DNA of 64,000 nt from Crotalaria pallida (taxonomy: Eukaryota; Streptophyta; Magnoliopsida; Fabales; Fabaceae), in contig CM075649.1 of the NCBI GenBank assembly GCA_037953625.1, positions 103,421,290 to 103,485,289 on the forward strand, written 5' to 3'. Below, piece after piece: positions 59,079-64,000 of this stretch (position 1 is the stretch's first letter; the number at the start of each line of letters is the position of its first letter). The translations under genes and the position numbers were made by a program. The notes beneath the pieces are model-generated. The model worked only from the letters and a program-made list of their open reading frames with translations, made no database searches and was not told where the DNA came from.

Positions 59079-59812
59079 CAAGAGAGTGTGTATCTTGGTG
59101 CTCAAGGTGCCCACTTCACGTCTGATATCAAAAGTGGGATTGCCGAACTCTTAGCGGAATTGTCCAAGAACAGTAATCCTACGACAGAACACCTTCTTAG
59201 TGCATTCAAATCAAAGAAGTCACTAGTTCCTAATAACAGCAAAATGCAGGGTGATTTGCTACTAATATGAATATGTTTAGTATGAATATGTCTTTTAAGA
59301 ATTTTGGTTTGATCATAAGTTTGCTAGTTTAGTATCAATGGCACATATCCTATGTGTAAAGATGTGTAAAGAGGCTTGTTAGTTCTGATTCATGTTCAGC
59401 GTTCTTGATTTGATTATGCAGTTACTAAATTCTAACAAAATGCAGCTACACAATGTTGTTTCTAGTAGATGTTGACACTAAATTCTAATTACATTTTCTA
59501 AGTGGAGTACCTACACCCATTTACCCTTTCTTCTTAGTATCCTAACATGTGGCTTGGTTTTTATTTGTTTTCAATCTTGCATCTTCTTGTTAGTTACTTC
59601 TTATAACTGTGTAATGATTATTTGCTTTGTGTTTGGTTTGGATTTTGTAGTCTAGATTGATTTCCTTGTTTTGTGTAATACTAAAATGTGCAAGGTGATT
59701 TGCTAATAACATTAGTTCCGAAAAGTTTCAAAACCAAAGGAGTCTCAAGTGCTTTACACCCTCTAGTTTTTACACTAGCACCCTTTGCTATGAATGCATA
59801 TTGTGAATTCAA
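59079..59812 (+). other. Unassigned stretch with a coding-like start
   Basis: A frame at about 59090-59270 reads GAHFTSDIKSGIAELLAELS, then KNSNPTTEHLLSAFKSKKSL; it looks like a captured or ancestral exon but I recognise no family. GCAGGGTGATTTGCTACTAA (59247) recurs loosely at 59690 (GCAAGGTGATTTGCTAATAA). The rest is AT-rich. Confidence 0.35.
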
Positions 59813-60114
59813 TGCTCCTAATTATGTGGATTATGTTTTGATGATGACAAAATAATTAACAAATCATGCCTTGAAGATATTGCAACATCAACATCAACAA
59901 GAAGTCAAGAAAAGAAGACAAGTGCCCAATCATTCTCAATCAAATATTAATTGTAAATTTCTAATTTATGTTGAGAGTGGTTGAGAGTGGGTAGAAATAG
60001 TTAGTCTCTTCTAGGAATAAATTTTTATATGTTTATTAAGTTGAGATTGACCAAAAATTAATACTTGAGAGGAAAAATAAAATTGAAAAATAATTTTTCC
60101 CATATCTGATCAAA

Positions 60115-60275
60115 ATACTCGAGTATTTTGATAAAGACTCGAGTATATACTCGAGTATTTATAGAAAAACTCGAGTATTTGTGCCAGGTCAGCAATTATG
60201 ACCGTTAGTCTTGTTCGTGCACCAATTCACTCGTGACCGACCAAAAAGACTCGAGTATTTACCAAAAGACTCGAT
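60115..60275 (+). repeat. ACTCGAGT palindrome cluster 1
   Basis: Five ACTCGAGT copies and one variant (ACTCGATT) lie within about 160 bp, mostly in the context AAAGACTCGAGTATTT. Confidence 0.9.
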
Positions 60276-61167
60276 TATTTTTGTCCAGTCAGCAAAAATG
60301 AACGTTGGAGAGACTCAAAAACTCAATTGAGGGCATTTGAGTCTCATCCAACCCCAAGAGAGTATTCTGAACCTTATTGTAAAATTGCTCTTTGAATTTG
60401 TGCAAGAACAAACAAGACAACAACACATTATTGATCACAAGCTTTCATAATTTCCTTTTCTCAAGTGTTAATTCCCAAAAAGCTCAACTTCTCACTCATA
60501 TTGTCATTTTATTCCAAGTTGAGTTTTAGGCCTCAATTCTTACATTGAGCTGTGCTTATTTGTGCTAATCCATTGTGAGATTAGTAATACACATACAAAA
60601 AGCTTGATTATTCAAAGTCTTGGATTGTTCCCAAGCAAACCCTAAGTGGCTTAGGGTGTTGGAAGTCTTGAGAGGTTCTCAAGCACAAGACTAGGAGGTT
60701 CCTAGCCCGGTGGAGTTTCTTGAAGGGAGTTCAAGGAAGCTTTGTGAAGAGTTCTTCAATCACCGGAATCAAATTGGGGTAGAAATCAAGAGTTTGGTAC
60801 ACTCTTGAAGGGTTAGGTTGAGTGAGGCCATTCTCAAGCAATCCTTTGTAATTTCTAACAATTTGATTATTAGTAGAAACTCCTAAGTGATTAGGAGGAC
60901 TGGATGTAGCTCATTGTTGGAGTGAACCAGGATAAAATTGCTTGAGTGTTGGTTTATTGCTTTTAATCTACTTTCTAGCTCAATAGACTTAAGTCATTTC
61001 AATCAATTAGGATTTATACAATTAGGTAGCAAGTTCAAGGAATCTTTGTGTTTAAAAGTTATTTAGATTGCTTGCTATTCTGTTGGATAAGTTCCTGTTT
61101 AATATTGAATTGATTTGAGTTAAAATTGCTGAATTTTCGTTTCTGGTTTTTCTGCTATCTGATAGGA

Positions 61168-61245
61168 AAAACTCGAGTATTTAAGAAAAGACTCGAGTTG
61201 TTCATCACTGAAAAACTCGAGTATTTCACAAAAGACTCGAGTCTT
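61168..61245 (+). repeat. ACTCGAGT palindrome cluster 2
   Basis: Four ACTCGAGT copies occur within about 80 bp, alternating AAAAACTCGAGTATTT and AAAAGACTCGAGT. Confidence 0.9.
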
Positions 61246-61380
61246 TTGTGTCTGATTCCAGAAAATTCAGTCTTAGCTCCATTCTTCAATTACCAATCGA
61301 AATATTTGGTATTAGTGCTTCAAAATACTATTCACCCCCCCTCTAGTATTTGCTTAGCCCGCTTGTTGGTTTCCAACAAG

Positions 61381-61394
61381 TGGTATCAGAGCTC
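61381..61394 (+). promoter_or_regulatory. Primer-binding site (initiator tRNA-Met)
   Basis: TGGTATCAGAGCTC, two bases after the LTR end, is the perfect plant copia primer site complementary to the tRNA-iMet 3' end. Confidence 0.95.
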
Positions 61395-61448
61395 GGTCGA
61401 AAGATCGAGTGTAACAACTTTTTCGAAAAAGATCCTTTTGGAAACTAA

Positions 61449-63227
61449 ATGGGCTCTAGCAATAACTTTGGTGGAGAAGGAGCTTCAATAAACCGTCCTC
61501 CACTATTTAATGGTGAAGGATATGTTTATTGGAAAACTCGCATGAAAGTTTTTATTGAAGCAATTGATATGGATATTTGGGATGCAATTGAAAATGGTCC
61601 TTTCATTCCCAAAAAGAAAATAAATGATGAAATTGTTGAAATTCCAAGGAGTAGTTGGAATGATGATGAAAAGAGAAAAGTTTCATTTGATTTAAAAGCT
61701 AAAAACATCATCTTTTCGGCTTTATCCCATGATGAATTTTATAGAGTTTCCCAATGTAAATCGGCAAAAGAAATGTGGGATACTTTGCAAGTCACACATG
61801 AGGGAACAAGTGAGGTTAGAGATGCAAGATTGAATTCTCTAACTCACGAATATGAATTGTTCCACATGTTGCCAAATGAATTCATTAGTGACTTGCAAAA
61901 GCGATTCTCTCACATTGTTAATCATTTGATTTCCTTGGGAAAAGTATTTCGCAATGGTGAAACTACTAACAAAATTCTAAGATGTCTTGATAGGAGTTGG
62001 CAACCCAAGGTAACCGCCATCAAGGAATCAAGAGACATAAATAGCATGGACTTAGCCACTTTGTTTGGCAAACTCCAAGAGCATGAGATGGAACTTACAA
62101 GACTTGGGATGCATGAGGAATCGGACAAAAAGAAAAAGAGCATAGCACTCAAAGCTTCAACCAAAGCTACAAAAGAAGTTGAAGAATGCTCTACAAGTGG
62201 AGATTCCGATGGTGAATCAAATCAAGAAGAATTTGGGATGTTTGTGAAAAGATTCAACAAATTTTTCAAAGGGAAGAAAGGTGGATCTTCATCCAATTTC
62301 AAGAGAACCAAAGACTCCAAACAAAGAGAAAAGAGTACCAACGATGGAGTTAAGTGTCATGAATGTGGTGGGGTTGGTCACATAAGAATGGAATGTGCCA
62401 CATTCTTGAAGAAGAATGACAAGAAGACCCAAGAGACCAAAGGGAAGCGTGCATACATTGTTTGGGATGCACCGGAGAAGAGCAATGAATCATCTTCAAG
62501 TAGCTCCGGTGATGAAAATGCAAACCTTTGTCTCATGGCCAAGAACAATCATGAGTCCTCATCAAGAGCTAATCATGGCATGAGTGAAAGTGATGATGAG
62601 GTAACCTCTAGCTCTTCTTGTTCATCTTCAAACTCCATTTCATATGATGATTTGCAAGAAGCTTACAATGAAATGTTAATTCAATTTAAAAGGCTTGCTA
62701 AAATTAATAAGGAAAAAGGAAAGAAAATTTTGGAGTTTCAACATGAAATTGATGAATTGCAAAAATCTATAAATGAGTTGAAACTTCAAAATGAATCCTT
62801 GGAACTTATTAATTCTAGTCATCAAAGTGATTGTGCAAATCATGAGGAAATTATCACTTCATGTGAGAGATGTGATGATCTTGAAAAAGAAGTGAATGAG
62901 TTGAAAAACAAACTCACAATCTCACATAGTGATAGAAACCTCAACCGGTTGTTGAACTCTCAAAGACATAATTACAACAAAACCGGTTTAGGATATGTTC
63001 ATAAAAAGGACAAAAAGTACAAGGTGGTTGGAACATTTTCTAAGAAAAATTCATCAAAGAGACCAACTTGTACTTATTGTGGAAAAGTTGGACATATCAA
63101 CATTGAGTGCCACATTAAGAAGTTTGAAATGAAAAAGGGCACTTATATGTGGATTAAGAAGGGAGAAAGTCCCAACACTAACCCTAAGGGACCCAACATT
63201 GTTTGGGTACCCAAAGTGAACAAGTGA
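61449..63227 (+). CDS. Copia (Sirevirus-like) gag
   Basis: The 592-residue frame starts 55 bp after the primer site. It opens MGSSNNFGGEGASINRPPLF and has the retrotransposon gag body (about residues 15-220: 'YWKTRMKVFIEAIDMDIW', 'EMWDTLQVTHEGTSEVRD', 'LATLFGKLQEHEMELTRL'). A CCHC knuckle (CHECGGVGHIRMEC) lies near residue 300, a Ser-rich acidic stretch near 340-400, a coiled coil near 400-500 (INKEKGKKILEFQHEIDELQ), and a second knuckle (CTYCGKVGHINIEC) near 540. Gag forms the particle and binds RNA. The large size, coiled coil and two knuckles suggest the SIRE/Maximus lineage; the lineage call is inference. No internal stop; the gag at 22868 is a broken relative. Confidence 0.93.
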   Translation: MGSSNNFGGEGASINRPPLFNGEGYVYWKTRMKVFIEAIDMDIWDAIENGPFIPKKKINDEIVEIPRSSWNDDEKRKVSFDLKAKNIIFSALSHDEFYRVSQCKSAKEMWDTLQVTHEGTSEVRDARLNSLTHEYELFHMLPNEFISDLQKRFSHIVNHLISLGKVFRNGETTNKILRCLDRSWQPKVTAIKESRDINSMDLATLFGKLQEHEMELTRLGMHEESDKKKKSIALKASTKATKEVEECSTSGDSDGESNQEEFGMFVKRFNKFFKGKKGGSSSNFKRTKDSKQREKSTNDGVKCHECGGVGHIRMECATFLKKNDKKTQETKGKRAYIVWDAPEKSNESSSSSSGDENANLCLMAKNNHESSSRANHGMSESDDEVTSSSSCSSSNSISYDDLQEAYNEMLIQFKRLAKINKEKGKKILEFQHEIDELQKSINELKLQNESLELINSSHQSDCANHEEIITSCERCDDLEKEVNELKNKLTISHSDRNLNRLLNSQRHNYNKTGLGYVHKKDKKYKVVGTFSKKNSSKRPTCTYCGKVGHINIECHIKKFEMKKGTYMWIKKGESPNTNPKGPNIVWVPKVNK

Positions 63228-63240
63228 TTTCATATTGTAG

Positions 63241-64000
63241 GTGTGCCTTCGAACGGGAAAACAATTGTGGTATCTTGATAGTGGATGTTCGAAGCACATG
63301 ACGGGAGATAAGCGGCACTTCATTGAGCTTACTCCAAAGGAAAATGGTTATGTCACTTATGGGGACAACAACAAAGGCAAAATCCTTGGTATTGGTAAAA
63401 TCGGAAATTCTTCAAACTTGATTATTGATAATGTGCTCTATGTTCAAGGATTAGAACATAATCTCTTGAGCATAAGCCAATTATGTGATGTTGGTAATCA
63501 TGTAGTTTTTACCTCTACCCATTGCCTCATTAAAAGTGACAAAGATGAATCAATCAAATTTGTTGGTAGAAGGTCAAATAATACTTACTTAGTTGATTTG
63601 AACAAAGTCACTTCTTTGGTCTCTACTTGTTTAGTGAGCAAAGAAAATGACACTTGGTTATGGCATCGTAGGACCGCTCATATTAATGTAAACCAATTGA
63701 AGAAAATACAATCTAAAGATCTAGTAGTTGGTTTACCAAAGCTAAATTTTTCTATTGAAGGTGTTTGTTCTCCTTGCAAGAAATGTAAACAAACTAAAAA
63801 CACCTTTGGATCAAAAATGGTGATGTCCACATCAAGGCCATTAGAAATGCTTCATATGGACTTGTTTGGACCATCACAAGTAAAAAGCTTTGGTGGCAAC
63901 TATTATGCATTGGTAATTGTTGATGACTTCTCTAGGTTTACATGGACTTTATTCTTAACTACTAAGAGTGAGACCTACAAATCTTTTAAACATCATGTCA
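63241..64000 (+). CDS. Copia pol: protease and start of integrase (runs off the window)
   Basis: The frame is +1 relative to gag and opens after a TAG at 63238-63240, so there is no in-frame readthrough from gag. The protease active site reads WYLDSGCSKHMTGD. The pre-integrase region 'NDTWLWHRRTAHINVNQL' with CSPCKKCKQ gives the HHCC zinc site. The integrase core begins 'MLHMDLFGPSQVKSFGG' and 'YYALVIVDDFSRFTW', including the first catalytic Asp. It is open to the last base. RT and RNase H must lie beyond 64000. The frame change from gag could be a programmed shift, a spliced message or a mutation. Confidence 0.92.
   Translation, partial: MCLRTGKQLWYLDSGCSKHMTGDKRHFIELTPKENGYVTYGDNNKGKILGIGKIGNSSNLIIDNVLYVQGLEHNLLSISQLCDVGNHVVFTSTHCLIKSDKDESIKFVGRRSNNTYLVDLNKVTSLVSTCLVSKENDTWLWHRRTAHINVNQLKKIQSKDLVVGLPKLNFSIEGVCSPCKKCKQTKNTFGSKMVMSTSRPLEMLHMDLFGPSQVKSFGGNYYALVIVDDFSRFTWTLFLTTKSETYKSFKHHV

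Larger units (their letters stand above)
59813..61378 (+). mobile_element. Copia (Sirevirus-like) 5' LTR
   Basis: The 3' edge is firm: ...GGTTTCCAACA, then AG and the primer-binding site. The 5' edge is uncertain and placed near 59813 where 'TGCTCCTAATTATGTGGATT' begins; TTTGATGATGACAAAAT just inside is usual near the start of such LTRs. It has two clusters of ACTCGAGT palindromes (60115-60275 and 61168-61245). A pyrimidine run TTCACCCCCCCTCTAGTATT lies just before the end, as in the LTR at 22730. Confidence 0.65.

Noticed and set aside
61381..61394. Possible tRNA-Met gene fragment
   Set aside because: Only the complement of the tRNA 3' end is present, directly after an LTR; it is a primer-binding site.

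Overview
This is plant nuclear DNA: split genes with GT/AG introns, AT-rich spacers and dense transposable elements. A legume is my best guess, because the long gypsy LTRs with paired GTAATCGATTAC palindromes resemble legume LTRs, but the sequence alone does not prove it. There are no bacterial-style operons, CRISPR arrays or tRNA/rRNA genes.

Host genes occupy the middle. From left to right they are a five-exon reticulon-like (RTNLB) gene with two in-frame stops (25712-28543, +), a two-exon F-box gene of the FBS type (34500-34981, -) and an intact five-exon UTP23 gene for 18S rRNA processing (38404-43733, +). They are unrelated in function. Their introns and flanks carry foldback MITEs, Stowaway elements, LINE pieces, a short Tat-type LTR and a hAT element.

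Left of the genes (1-24900) is a nest of transposons. Two decayed gypsy internal regions end at polypurine tracts followed by LTRs starting at 2438 and 9198. The second LTR appears to be interrupted by a LINE piece and a 5.7 kb element with 28-bp inverted termini (9443-15166). That element holds a hAT with a perfect 8-bp target duplication (10057-12013) and, on the minus strand, exon pieces of two host genes: a dynamin-related protein (DRP1 type) and a kinesin-14. Next comes a copia LTR split by a 3.4 kb minus-strand gypsy solo LTR (18420-21844, 5-bp duplication ATGTT), then a broken copia gag and a PIF/Harbinger transposase remnant.

Right of the genes (44400-64000) are a 5'-truncated LINE with a 15-bp duplication, several MITEs, a large foldback element with a coding-like core, and a decayed Tat-lineage gypsy element (about 49500-59078). 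In the gypsy element, about 945 bp copied from the host locus at 29765-30704 replaces the end of gag, the protease and the start of the reverse transcriptase. The element also has a long antisense gene with a probable intron. The window ends in a relatively intact Sirevirus-like copia element (about 59813 to beyond 64000) with LTR, primer site, gag and the start of pol.

The strongest observations are the two independent captures of host sequence, by the gypsy element and by the TIR element, and the finding that LTRs of several unrelated families each carry their own array of short palindromes.
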